Assembly: GCA_947259405.1 (NCBI GenBank)
Contig: CAMYLY010000003.1
Span: 55,831 to 119,830 of the forward strand
Origin: an uncultured Gemmatimonadales bacterium
GTDB lineage: Bacteria; Gemmatimonadota; Gemmatimonadetes; Gemmatimonadales; GWC2-71-9
DNA: 64,000 nucleotides
Direction of reading: 5' to 3'
Shown: positions 7,983-15,576 of the stretch, in pieces
Numbering within the stretch: position 1 is the first letter of the stretch
How the letters are laid out: each line of letters starts with the position of its first letter
The notes under the pieces: model-generated
Told to the model about the DNA's origin: nothing
What the model saw: the letters and a program-made list of their open reading frames with translations, nothing else
Database searches by the model: none
Program-made: the position numbers and the translations under genes

Positions 7983-9178
7983 TGCCCATCTGGTCGGCTG
8001 AACGCCTCGCGGCTCTCCGCAACGATACGCCGGGCTGCGAACGTCGCGTGCATTTCAACAACGCCGGCGCCGGCCTGATGCCACGGCTGGTGATCGACGC
8101 GATCAAAGACCATATCGATCTCGAAAGCGATATCGGCGGGTACGAGGCCGGCGACGCTCGCGCCGCAGCGATCGAGGACTCGTACCGGGCCGTCGCCGAG
8201 TTGGTCGGTACTCGGCCGGCGAACATCGCGTTCGTCGAGAACGCAACGGTGGCGTATGCCCAGGCGTTGTCGGCCATCCCGTTCGAATTTGGTGATGTGC
8301 TCGTCACGACGACCAACGACTACATCTCGAACCAGATCATGTTCTTGTCGATGGCCCGACGATTCGGGATCGAGATCGTGCGAGCGCCGGACACGGAGGC
8401 GGGAGAGGTGGACCTGGACGGCCTGCGAGCGACCATTGACCGATACGGTCCGCGCCTCGTCGCGGTCACGCATGTCCCGACCAACTCCGGGTTGGTGCAA
8501 CCCGTCGAACAGATCGGTGCCGTGTGCCGGGAGTTCGAAACGCTCTACTTGGTGGACGCGTGCCAATCCCTCGGGCAGTGCACCATCGATGTTGCATCGA
8601 TGGGCTGTGATTTTCTGAGCGCGACGAGCAGGAAGTTCCTGCGTGGTCCACGAGGTGCTGGGTTCCTGTACGCGTCGGACCGCGCGCTGCAGATGCAGCT
8701 CGCGCCACTGTTTCTCGACATGCAGGGTGCGGTGTGGGAGGAAGCCGACAGATACGAGGTGGTTCCGACAGCTCGTCGTTTCGAAAACTGGGAATTCGCC
8801 TATGCCCTCGTGCTTGGCACCGGTACGGCAGCGCAATACGCGATCGATGTTGGCGTCGATGCTGTTGCGAAACGGACGGCGATACTCGCGGCGTCACTGC
8901 GCGAGGCGGTGGCCGCGCACGGGTTTCGCGTGCTCGACCGAGGCTCTACCCAATGCGGCATCGTCACGGTCGAGGTGCCAACCTGGGAGGCCGCCGATTT
9001 CCACCGAGCGCTCGAGCGCCGCGGCATCAATTCGGCTGTGAGCACACGTGGCTACGCGGTGATTGACTACGACCGCAAAGGGGTCGAATGGGCAATTCGG
9101 TTGTCTCCACACTACTACAACACGGAGGATGAAGTGGAGCTGGTTGCTTCGACGCTTGCAGAACTGGCGTCACCCTGA
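7982..9178 (+). CDS. Class V aminotransferase-fold PLP enzyme
   Basis: A 398-residue fold-type I PLP enzyme. HFNNAGAGLMP occurs near the start, as in cysteine-desulfurase-like and EgtE-like proteins. LVDACQSLGQ contains the PLP-interacting Asp. The probable Schiff-base lysine is in SATSRKFLRGPRGAGF near residue 219. This pattern fits the broad class V family that includes C-S lyases; the exact reaction cannot be assigned. It is coupled to the PAP2 gene through TGATG. Two further class V enzymes occur at 18330 and 23779. Confidence 0.85.
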   Translation: MPIWSAERLAALRNDTPGCERRVHFNNAGAGLMPRLVIDAIKDHIDLESDIGGYEAGDARAAAIEDSYRAVAELVGTRPANIAFVENATVAYAQALSAIPFEFGDVLVTTTNDYISNQIMFLSMARRFGIEIVRAPDTEAGEVDLDGLRATIDRYGPRLVAVTHVPTNSGLVQPVEQIGAVCREFETLYLVDACQSLGQCTIDVASMGCDFLSATSRKFLRGPRGAGFLYASDRALQMQLAPLFLDMQGAVWEEADRYEVVPTARRFENWEFAYALVLGTGTAAQYAIDVGVDAVAKRTAILAASLREAVAAHGFRVLDRGSTQCGIVTVEVPTWEAADFHRALERRGINSAVSTRGYAVIDYDRKGVEWAIRLSPHYYNTEDEVELVASTLAELASP

Positions 9179-9332
9179 CGATTGAAGCGCAGGCATCCCT
9201 CCCTGAAACCAACACACCGGCGTATCTTCGCTTTGACACGAACACCACCTCTTACAAGACCAACGAGGCCGCGTGCCCACGCGCGGAGCGGGTCTGGTCC
9301 AAACCGCCAACGCTCGCGTGTGGAAAGAGCCA

Positions 9333-10427
9333 ATGAACTCTGATTCCGATTCTAAACGCACCGATGCCAACAGCGCAGACTATCAACAGTTCGATCAAGT
9401 GCAGCGGCCCCAGACATACCGCCTTGCGGAGGGTGCGCAGGAAGAGTTCGATGAAGAATTCCAGTTTCGAACGTGTGACCTTCGCGAGTGTTTCGAAGGC
9501 GGTGAGGAAGGCCGAGATCGGTTTGCCCAGACGCTTGGGGCGGCTCTCGAGGAGATCGGGTTTGCGATCCTCGTTGGTCATGGGATCGATCCCGCACTCC
9601 ATGACGAGGCGGAACGGTGGGTGATCGATCTGTTCACGAAGCCGTCTCTGGAAGAGAAGCTTCGGTATTCAGCGAAGCGCGTCGGCTCGGTCAATCAGGG
9701 CTACTTTCCGGTCAAGGAAACCACTGGCATTCACCCTGACCTCGTCGAGGGTTGGGTATTCTGCCGCCGGGCCTTTGACATCAACCAGGATGCCGGTTTC
9801 TTCGTGCAGGACTTCTGGCCGATTCCCGAGGCCGAGCAGTTCTTTCGCCGACTCAGTCTCGAGACGAGCACCCTGGTGATGCCGATCATGCGAAGCATGC
9901 TCCGGTATCTTGGGGTCGATCCACACCACTATGACAAGAAGCTGACCGGTGCCAACTTCGGACTGCGTCTGAACTACTACCCTCCGATCTCCGCTCGAGA
10001 TGAAACGTCGGGAGCAGGGCGCCTCTTGGGGCACGAGGACATTGACCTCTTCACCTTGCTGCCCGCACCCAAGATCGAAGGACTCCAGGTGTTGAATCGA
10101 ACGAACGGTAAGTGGGTCCGACTGGATGCACCTCCGGGGTCGATTATCCTGAACACCGGGGAGTACATGCAACACGTCACGAACGATGTTCTGCCGGCAA
10201 CGACCCATCGTGTCGGCAAGCCGCGGGATCCGGAGCACGCTCAGAAGACCCGCGTTTCGTTTCCGTTCAACGTGTACCTCTGGGAAGACGAAATCCTCGA
10301 GGTACTCCCCGGGATTCCCAACCCCAAGTACGAGCCGATCAAGGCCATCACGTTTCATACCCGTACGACAGCCAAGTATTACGGTGATGACTACGCCGTG
10401 GAGGACGGCGCGGCAGGCACGCGCTAG
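9333..10427 (+). CDS. Isopenicillin N synthase-like 2-oxoglutarate/Fe(II) oxygenase
   Basis: A 364-residue protein of the IPNS/DIOX family. The N-domain has GFAILVGHGID. The double-stranded beta-helix supplies the iron ligands in GHEDIDLFTLLP (HxD) and in TTHRV, and the 2-oxoglutarate-binding RVSFPF (RxS) follows. Relatives oxidise small molecules; the substrate is unknown. The ATG at 9333 has a weak AAAGAG upstream; an in-frame GTG at 9273 would add 20 residues. A cytochrome oxidase assembly gene follows 8 bp downstream. Confidence 0.85.
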   Translation: MNSDSDSKRTDANSADYQQFDQVQRPQTYRLAEGAQEEFDEEFQFRTCDLRECFEGGEEGRDRFAQTLGAALEEIGFAILVGHGIDPALHDEAERWVIDLFTKPSLEEKLRYSAKRVGSVNQGYFPVKETTGIHPDLVEGWVFCRRAFDINQDAGFFVQDFWPIPEAEQFFRRLSLETSTLVMPIMRSMLRYLGVDPHHYDKKLTGANFGLRLNYYPPISARDETSGAGRLLGHEDIDLFTLLPAPKIEGLQVLNRTNGKWVRLDAPPGSIILNTGEYMQHVTNDVLPATTHRVGKPRDPEHAQKTRVSFPFNVYLWEDEILEVLPGIPNPKYEPIKAITFHTRTTAKYYGDDYAVEDGAAGTR

Positions 10428-10435
10428 CCAGATCC

Positions 10436-11245
10436 ATGCAATTCTGGTGCTCGGCCCAGGGAGTCGCGTGGGATTGGACGTGGCGCCCCTACGTGGGAAT
10501 CTGGATGTTTTTGGCCCTAATCGTCGGGAGCTACGTATGGCATTGGCGCTCGCTGGCCGCGCGCGGAGCGCTTCCGGCGGGCAGCGACAGGCGATGGCGC
10601 CTCACGTGGTTTGCTCTTGGGACTCTGGCACTGTGGGCTGGTCTGGATTGGCCGCTCGGCCCGCTCGGCGCCGGGTATCTCGCGAGTGTTCACATTGTCC
10701 AGTTTCTCCTAGTCGGCCTGGCGGCCCCGGCTCTGCTCGTACTCGGTCTTCCACGAGCGACATTCGATGGGCTGACACGGCATCCCCGCGTGCTTGCATG
10801 GATCCGCGAACTCACCAGCCCCCTCGTCGCGCTCGTCATCTTCAATTTTGGCATCTCCATCACGCACTGGCCGACTGTGGTGGATGTCCTCATGGCGAGT
10901 CAGATCGGCGCCATGTCGTCGGACCTCCTGTGGTTCGCGTTTGGCCTGATCTTCTGGTGGCCCGTCATTGCCCCGGTGCCGGAGCGACCGCGGTTCTCCC
11001 CACTCGCGAAGATCCTGTACCTTGCGGTGAACATCGTAATCGTCCGGCCACCGGTGCTGATCATGCTATTCGCCGAGAACCCCGTGTACGCCACCTATGA
11101 ATTGGCGCCTCCGATTCGGGGCATCTTTGCACTGGAAGACCAGCAGTTCGCCGGTGGCATCATGAAGATCGGAAGCGCCTGGATCTTGATGATCGGCATC
11201 AGCGCGGTTCTGTATCGATGGTGGAAAGCGCAGCGGGAAGTGTGA
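10436..11245 (+). CDS. CtaG-type cytochrome c oxidase assembly protein (Caa3_CtaG family)
   Basis: A 269-residue integral membrane protein with about seven hydrophobic segments. The motifs HIVQFLLVGLAAPALLVLG, a conserved THWP, and DQQFAGGIMKI are typical of the Caa3_CtaG family, which helps deliver copper to caa3-type oxidases. No oxidase subunit lies in the window. It is 8 bp downstream of the oxygenase and probably in the same transcript. G-rich low-complexity sequence follows its stop. Confidence 0.85.
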   Translation: MQFWCSAQGVAWDWTWRPYVGIWMFLALIVGSYVWHWRSLAARGALPAGSDRRWRLTWFALGTLALWAGLDWPLGPLGAGYLASVHIVQFLLVGLAAPALLVLGLPRATFDGLTRHPRVLAWIRELTSPLVALVIFNFGISITHWPTVVDVLMASQIGAMSSDLLWFAFGLIFWWPVIAPVPERPRFSPLAKILYLAVNIVIVRPPVLIMLFAENPVYATYELAPPIRGIFALEDQQFAGGIMKIGSAWILMIGISAVLYRWWKAQREV

Positions 11246-11248
11246 AGG

Positions 11249-11290
11249 CAGTGTGCAGGATGCAGGGGGCAGGGGGTGAGGGTGAATGAG
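11249..11290. repeat. G-rich low-complexity repeat (GCAGGATGCAGGG type)
   Basis: Degenerate GTGCAGGATGCAGGGGGCAGGGG-like sequence just after the CtaG-type gene. Related sequence occurs at 51157-51200 and 55913-55976, also at gene junctions. Confidence 0.5.
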
Positions 11291-11309
11291 CGGAACTCAC
11301 ATATACATT

Positions 11310-11333
11310 GGGGTGTTCGGTACTAAACACCCC
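11310..11333 (+). promoter_or_regulatory. Hairpin in the leader of the DUF2911 gene
   Basis: GGGGTGTT (11310-11317) pairs perfectly with AACACCCC (11326-11333) around an 8-nt loop. It ends 1-2 nt before the likely ribosome binding site GGAG (11335-11338) of the gene at 11345. It could modulate translation or stabilise the 5' end. It lacks a T-run, so it is unlikely to be a terminator. Confidence 0.4.
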
Positions 11334-11344
11334 CGGAGCCATCC

Positions 11345-11905
11345 ATGTCTTGGTCGCAAACTACCAGCCGGTTCGCCACGATCCTGTCACTTGTCATTCT
11401 GCCCTTGGCTTCACTATACGGGCAGGAGGATGAGATGGCGATCCCCTGGAGTCAAAAGGGAGGCGTCACGCAACGATTGGCGTGGACTGATATCTCCATT
11501 ACGTATAATCGACCGGTGGCCCGAGGTCGCGATCTTTTTGGCAACATCGTGAAGTGGGGTCGCATCTGGAATCCCGGGGCGGATTCAGCCACGACTGTCA
11601 CGTTCTCGACCAACGTCACGATCGAGGGGCAAATGCTGGCGGCTGGCAGGTATACCGTGTGGATGATCCCACAAGAATCCGGTCCGTGGCCGGTGATGTT
11701 CAGCAACAAGGTCGACATCTACCATACCCCATACCCCGGTGAGGCACATGACGCGCTGCGCCTCGAGGTCGTTCCCTCTATGGCAAGTCACATGGAGACG
11801 CTCGCGTGGTACTTCGCCGTGGCCGACCGCGAACGGGGGGAACTGCGTATGCACTGGGGGGAGACCGTCGTGGCATTGGAGATTGTGGCGCCCGCAGAGG
11901 ACTGA
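11345..11905 (+). CDS. DUF2911 family secreted protein
   Basis: A 186-residue protein with a signal peptide (about residues 1-25, ending LYGQ). The body carries DUF2911 hallmarks: ITYNRPVARGRDLFG, WGRIWNPGADSATTVTFS and AAGRYTVWMIPQ. DUF2911 proteins are common in Bacteroidetes and related groups and have no known activity; they are thought to be exported. GGAG at 11335-11338 is the likely ribosome binding site. A 244-nt stretch without a clear gene follows. Confidence 0.85.
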   Translation: MSWSQTTSRFATILSLVILPLASLYGQEDEMAIPWSQKGGVTQRLAWTDISITYNRPVARGRDLFGNIVKWGRIWNPGADSATTVTFSTNVTIEGQMLAAGRYTVWMIPQESGPWPVMFSNKVDIYHTPYPGEAHDALRLEVVPSMASHMETLAWYFAVADRERGELRMHWGETVVALEIVAPAED

Positions 11906-12149
11906 GTTGACGGAGTGGGAGCATAGGCACCGTCGTCTCCACCCCATTGCGGCAGATCGGTGGGATGCTCCCCGTCGACAACGTCCTCATATACCCGTAG
12001 TTTCCCGGATCTATGTCCGACTGACTCGGGACCCACAAGGTGGCCCTCGGTGCCGACTGTGCGATCGAGCGTGAGGACGGCGCTGGCGCGATTGATGGAA
12101 GCAGGAAACTGAAGGCCTCACCACATCATCGAAACGGCGGGACGAGTTG
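11906..12149. other. Intergenic stretch without a recognisable gene
   Basis: I see no complete gene here. One frame on the + strand (about 11920-12110) reads with few stops, passing ILMLPVDNVLIYP-like sequence, a TAG near 11998, ATG at 12013 and TGA at 12022. I cannot match it to a family. CCGACTGACTCGG forms a small inverted repeat around 12017-12030. It may be a decayed gene or the leader of the selenoglutaredoxin gene. Confidence 0.3.
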
Positions 12150-12416
12150 ATGGCCAAGATCCGTGTGTACACGACACCGACGTGACCATACTGCAAAGAT
12201 GCCAAGGATTGGCTCACGAAACACGACTGCGAGTACGATGAACTCGACATCACGAAGGACGTACACCTACTGCGAGAATGGCGAGCTTTGACCGGCGGAG
12301 CGGGCGTGCCAACGATTGCTCACGGGAACGATTTCATCGTAGGCTTCAATGAGGAGCGACTCACGCAACTCTTGGATTGTTGTGCGCACTGCAGCTCGGT
12401 GGAGATTCCAGGGTGA
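12150..12416 (+). CDS. Selenocysteine-containing glutaredoxin-like protein (UGA at codon 12 = Sec)
   Basis: Reading through one in-frame TGA at 12183-12185 gives an 88-residue glutaredoxin. It starts MAKIRVYTTPT, then U-PYC, then KDAKDWLTKH, YDELDITKD, GGAGVPTIAHGNDFIVGF and a C-terminal helix. TGA sits exactly where glutaredoxins have the first active-site cysteine (CPYC), and both flanks, the cis-proline GVP loop and the end are intact. Glutaredoxin-like selenoproteins with UxxC motifs are an established bacterial family. A SECIS-like hairpin encloses the UGA. The C-terminus carries extra cysteines (DCCAHC). The protein should reduce disulfides or selenenylsulfides in the cytoplasm. The stop overlaps the next gene's GTG (GTGA). 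A Cys-to-stop mutation (TGC or TGT to TGA) is the alternative but would not explain the hairpin. Confidence 0.85.
12181..12218 (+). promoter_or_regulatory. Bacterial SECIS-like element
   Basis: A 38-nt hairpin whose 5' arm contains the UGA codon. CGTGA (12181-12185) pairs with TCACG (12214-12218). An asymmetric 15-nt bulge follows on the 5' side. GCCA (12201-12204) pairs with TGGC (12210-12213) and closes the loop AGGAT. The loop G lies 21 nt after the UGA, within the 16-37 nt window expected for SelB-binding bacterial SECIS elements, and is in the first two loop positions. Overall size resembles the E. coli fdhF element. Confidence 0.75.
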
Positions 12417-13957
12417 CGATGACGATGATCCTTCGGGGATTGGTGCTGCTGGGATGCGTGGGGGGAGTCGTATCTCCACTGATGGGACAACAACTCTCCC
12501 GTGAGGAGATCCGACGGTTCAGCGCCGAGCAGGTGCCGGCGGCGCTCGAGATGTTCCGGGAGTATCTCGCGATCCCGAACGACGCGCAGAACATGCCGGA
12601 TGAGATGCGTCGCACGGCGGAATGGATCCACGATGCCCTCCGGGAGCGCGGTTTCGAGACCGAATGGCTCGAAACCGGCCGGCTGCCCGTCATTCTGGCG
12701 CAACGCAACGCGCTCGGGGCGGATCGCACCCTCCTCGTGTATCTGCAGGCCGACGGGCAACCGGTCGATCCTTCGCGGTGGTTTCAGGACGATCCGTATG
12801 AACCCGTTCTTCGTGAACGCGGCGCTGACGGAGAATGGCACGACCTCCCTTGGGATCGGTTGGTGGGCGACCGCGACCCCGAGTGGCGGATTTTCGCGCG
12901 GTCCACGTCCGATTCCAAAGGGCAGAACGTGAAGTTCCTAGCGGCGATCTCGGCGCTCGATGCCGCAGGCGTGAACCCGGCTTTCAACATCAAGGTGATC
13001 GTCGACACGGAGGAGGAGATGGGCTCTCCCAATCTCCCCCCTGCGGTCGTACGATTCCGCGACAAGTTGGCCGCCGATATGTTGGTCATCTTCGACGGAC
13101 CGCGACATCCTACGAACCGACCGACGCTCACGTTTGGTGCGCGGGGCATTGCTACGATCACCCTCACGACCTATGGACCAACAGTGCCGCAACACAGCGG
13201 TCACTATGGGAACTGGATTCCCAATCCGGGTTTTCGACTTGCCCGAATCCTCGCATCGATGAAGGATGACCAAGGACGCGTGACCATCCCGGGCTTCTAC
13301 GACGGGGTGACCATCGATGACGCCGCCAGGGCTATCCTCGAGGCAGTGCCGGACGATACCGTGGCCATAAAACGACAAGTGGGGATCGCAGAAACCGATC
13401 GGGTAGGCAGAACGCTGCAGGAAGCGCGTCAGTATCCGTCGCTGAACGTCCGTGGGTTGCGTTCGGCGTGGGTGGGGCCCGAGAGCCGGACCATCGTGCC
13501 GGCAACAGCGACAGCTGAGATCGACGTGCGCCTCGTCAAGGAATCCGACCCCGCGCGACTCCTGCGGTTGGTGCGCGAGCACATTGAAGCGCTTGGCTAC
13601 TACGTGGTTGACCGCGAGCCGAGCGATGCCGAGCGCTTGGAGCACCCCCGCATCGCGACGTTTGAGTCGAACGTGTCGTATCGCGCCTTTCGCACCGAAG
13701 TTGATTCTCCAATGGGCCGTTGGCTCACAGACGCCATGGTTCATCTTTTTGGCGGCGAGCCGGTCAAGTTACGGACCAGTGGCGGATCGATCCCGATCTC
13801 ACCCTTCGTGACGACGCTTGATGTGCCGGCCGTGACCGTCCCGACGGTGAACCCGGACAACAATCAACACAGTCCGAACGAGAATATACGATTGGGTAAC
13901 TTTGAAGAGGGCATTCAGGTGATCCTGTCCATCCTGGTGCAGCCGATGAGGAACTGA
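12413..13957 (+). CDS. M20-family metallopeptidase homologue, secreted
   Basis: A 514-residue protein with a signal peptide ending near PLMGQ. M20 features: TSDSKG (bridging Asp), DTEEEMGSPNL (catalytic and ligand Glu), IFDGP, and a final NNQHSPNE (ligand His). The first metal-ligand region reads VYLQADGQPVDP where dipeptidases have YGHxDVQP, so Gln replaces the usual His. The GTG at 12413 has GGTGGAG 8 nt upstream and overlaps the selenoglutaredoxin stop; ATG 12419 is an alternative. Probably an aminoacyl dipeptidase or deacylase, possibly with altered metal binding. Confidence 0.82.
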   Translation: MTMTMILRGLVLLGCVGGVVSPLMGQQLSREEIRRFSAEQVPAALEMFREYLAIPNDAQNMPDEMRRTAEWIHDALRERGFETEWLETGRLPVILAQRNALGADRTLLVYLQADGQPVDPSRWFQDDPYEPVLRERGADGEWHDLPWDRLVGDRDPEWRIFARSTSDSKGQNVKFLAAISALDAAGVNPAFNIKVIVDTEEEMGSPNLPPAVVRFRDKLAADMLVIFDGPRHPTNRPTLTFGARGIATITLTTYGPTVPQHSGHYGNWIPNPGFRLARILASMKDDQGRVTIPGFYDGVTIDDAARAILEAVPDDTVAIKRQVGIAETDRVGRTLQEARQYPSLNVRGLRSAWVGPESRTIVPATATAEIDVRLVKESDPARLLRLVREHIEALGYYVVDREPSDAERLEHPRIATFESNVSYRAFRTEVDSPMGRWLTDAMVHLFGGEPVKLRTSGGSIPISPFVTTLDVPAVTVPTVNPDNNQHSPNENIRLGNFEEGIQVILSILVQPMRN

Positions 13958-14001
13958 GCAGGCGTCGGCCCGCACTGTCGCGCGTCGATCACGCACTTTC
14001 C

Positions 14002-14682
14002 ATGACTCACAATCTCACCACGCAGCTCACGGCACTGCTCAAGGAAACGGGCGCGGCGCACCACCACGCGTTCATTGAAACCGATGGCGCCGACCCTGAC
14101 TGGCCGATTTGGTATGCCGAGTACCTCGTAGACAAGGTGCCCGCGCTGCTGGGGAGCACACCCACGCGCTCGAAGCTCGTGCACCTGTTGATGCAATTGG
14201 AAGAGGCTCGGCTTGCCGAGTCGCCGGAAGCGGACTGGGCTGAATTCTACGCAGAGCGACTCGGTCGATTTGCCACGTCGGGAGGGGCAAGTCGACCGGG
14301 GGCGGCGCCCGGGATTACCGGACTGGGGGGCATCTTCTTCAAGGCTCAGGATCCCGGAGCGCTCAAGGCCTGGTATCAGCGACACCTTGGCATGGTAGTC
14401 CAGGATGACGGCAACGTCATGTTCGAATGGGCGCAGGCAGACGATCCGGACCGGAAGGGGTTCACCGTGTGGGGCCCGTTCAAGGACGATACGAGTTACT
14501 TCGACCCGAGCGACAAGCCCTATATGTTCAACTTCCGGGTCGACGATCTCGACGGGCTGCTCGAGGCGCTCCGCGGCGCCGGTGTTGCCGTCGATGATTC
14601 GGTCGAGGACTATCCCTACGGTCGGTTTGGGTGGTGTATGGACCCGGAGGGCAATCGCATTGAGCTCTGGGAGCCGAAATAG
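14002..14682 (+). CDS. VOC (glyoxalase-like) protein with an extra N-terminal domain
   Basis: A 226-residue protein. Residues about 104-226 form a vicinal-oxygen-chelate domain with GLGGIFFKAQDP, LKAWYQRHLGM and a terminal DPEGNRIELWEP containing the usual metal-ligand Glu. Residues 1-90 are a separate helical segment with HHHAFIETDGADPDWPIWYAEYL, which I do not recognise by name but which looks like a helical accessory domain. The reaction is unknown; VOC relatives include glyoxalases, dioxygenases and resistance proteins. It lies 44 bp after the peptidase gene. Confidence 0.8.
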   Translation: MTHNLTTQLTALLKETGAAHHHAFIETDGADPDWPIWYAEYLVDKVPALLGSTPTRSKLVHLLMQLEEARLAESPEADWAEFYAERLGRFATSGGASRPGAAPGITGLGGIFFKAQDPGALKAWYQRHLGMVVQDDGNVMFEWAQADDPDRKGFTVWGPFKDDTSYFDPSDKPYMFNFRVDDLDGLLEALRGAGVAVDDSVEDYPYGRFGWCMDPEGNRIELWEPK

Positions 14683-14699
14683 CGGATTCGCATGGGGGA

Positions 14700-15521
14700 A
14701 TGGTCACCCATCGTAGACGATCAGCACGCACCCCAATGTCTGAGCCAATCGAGTTTTCGCCACCTGGACTCGGCGCGATCGAGATCCTCGCGCCAGCCGG
14801 GAAACTCAGCCTTACCCCTGCCACGCAGATGGCGGTCAATACCATTGCATCCCACCGCGACCTCCTTCGAGGGAAGGGCATCGATTGGGGCAGTGGGTCA
14901 GGTGTGCTGGCCATCGTGGCCGCCAGGATTGGCGCTGTCGAATCGGTGCTTGGGCTCGAACTCGCCGTCGAGGATGTCGAACTCGCCCAGGAGAACGCGC
15001 GGCGCAACGGCGTAGCCGACAAAGTGCAGTTTCTCCACGCTGATTCGTTCACGCCGCTTGAGCCGGACGATCTGTCACCGCTCACCGACCTCCTAGACAC
15101 GACAGACTTCCTGATCGCCAACCCACCGGCGAGTCGCGGAGACGACGGCTTAGGATGGCGGCGAAGCGTACTCCGTGGGGCGCGCCATTTTGTCCGACCC
15201 GGTGCGCCATTGCTGATCCAGATCTCGTATCAATACAACGTCGATCGCATCGCTAGGCTTGCTGAGGATGTACAGGGGTACTCATATGAGGGCGTCATCG
15301 GCAGTTCCGAGTGGATTGCGTTTGATCAGTCTCGGTCGGATTTGTCCGCGCAACTCGTCGAATACGCGGAGGAGGAGACGGCCGGAGGTACCGTATATAC
15401 GTTCGCCCCGGCTGGGGGTGGCGCCGGACATGTCTCGGCGATCGACGCGCTGAATCATTATCGCATGACAGGGGAAAGCCCGATCTCAAAATGGCAGATG
15501 CATTTGTTTAGGAGGGGATAG
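14700..15521 (+). CDS. Class I SAM-dependent methyltransferase (HemK/PrmA-like)
   Basis: A 273-residue Rossmann-fold methyltransferase. Motif I is DWGSGSGVLAIVAARIG, motif II is LGLELAVEDVELAQENARRN, and motif IV is LIANPPASRGDDG (NPP, as in amino-methylating N-MTases). This suggests methylation of a protein side-chain nitrogen or a base, but the substrate is unknown. Starts at 14700 or 14736 are both possible; neither has a well-spaced Shine-Dalgarno sequence. The TAG stop (15519-15521) lies inside the first unit of the GGGATAGAA array. Confidence 0.8.
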   Translation: MVTHRRRSARTPMSEPIEFSPPGLGAIEILAPAGKLSLTPATQMAVNTIASHRDLLRGKGIDWGSGSGVLAIVAARIGAVESVLGLELAVEDVELAQENARRNGVADKVQFLHADSFTPLEPDDLSPLTDLLDTTDFLIANPPASRGDDGLGWRRSVLRGARHFVRPGAPLLIQISYQYNVDRIARLAEDVQGYSYEGVIGSSEWIAFDQSRSDLSAQLVEYAEEETAGGTVYTFAPAGGGAGHVSAIDALNHYRMTGESPISKWQMHLFRRG

Positions 15522-15576
15522 AAGGGATAGAAGGGATAGAAGGGATAGAAGGGATAGAGGGACAGATGGGACAGAG
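15515..15576 (+). repeat. GGGATAGAA minisatellite array bridging two genes
   Basis: Five units of GGGATAGA(A/G) start at 15515, 15524, 15533, 15542 and 15551, followed by GGGACAGAT (15559) and GGGACAGAG (15568). The array supplies the TAG stop of the methyltransferase gene and the ATG (15566) of the next gene. The spaced G-triplets could form a G-quadruplex. Degenerate relatives lie at many other junctions. Confidence 0.9.

Noticed and set aside
9233..9258. Sigma70 promoter with TTGACA before the oxygenase gene
   Set aside because: TTGACA at 9233 has no -10 box at 16-18 bp; the nearest candidate is too close.
12183..12185. TGA as a simple nonsense mutation making a glutaredoxin pseudogene
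   Set aside because: The stop is exactly at the active-site Cys, there is no other damage, and a SECIS-like hairpin surrounds it. Not fully excluded without the sel genes.
12377..12412. TTG start at 12377 for the M20 peptidase
   Set aside because: It lies inside the selenoglutaredoxin coding region in another frame. GTG at 12413 has a well-spaced ribosome binding site and gives a clean signal peptide.
15515..15576. CRISPR-like array
   Set aside because: The units are 9 bp and contiguous without spacers; it is a minisatellite.
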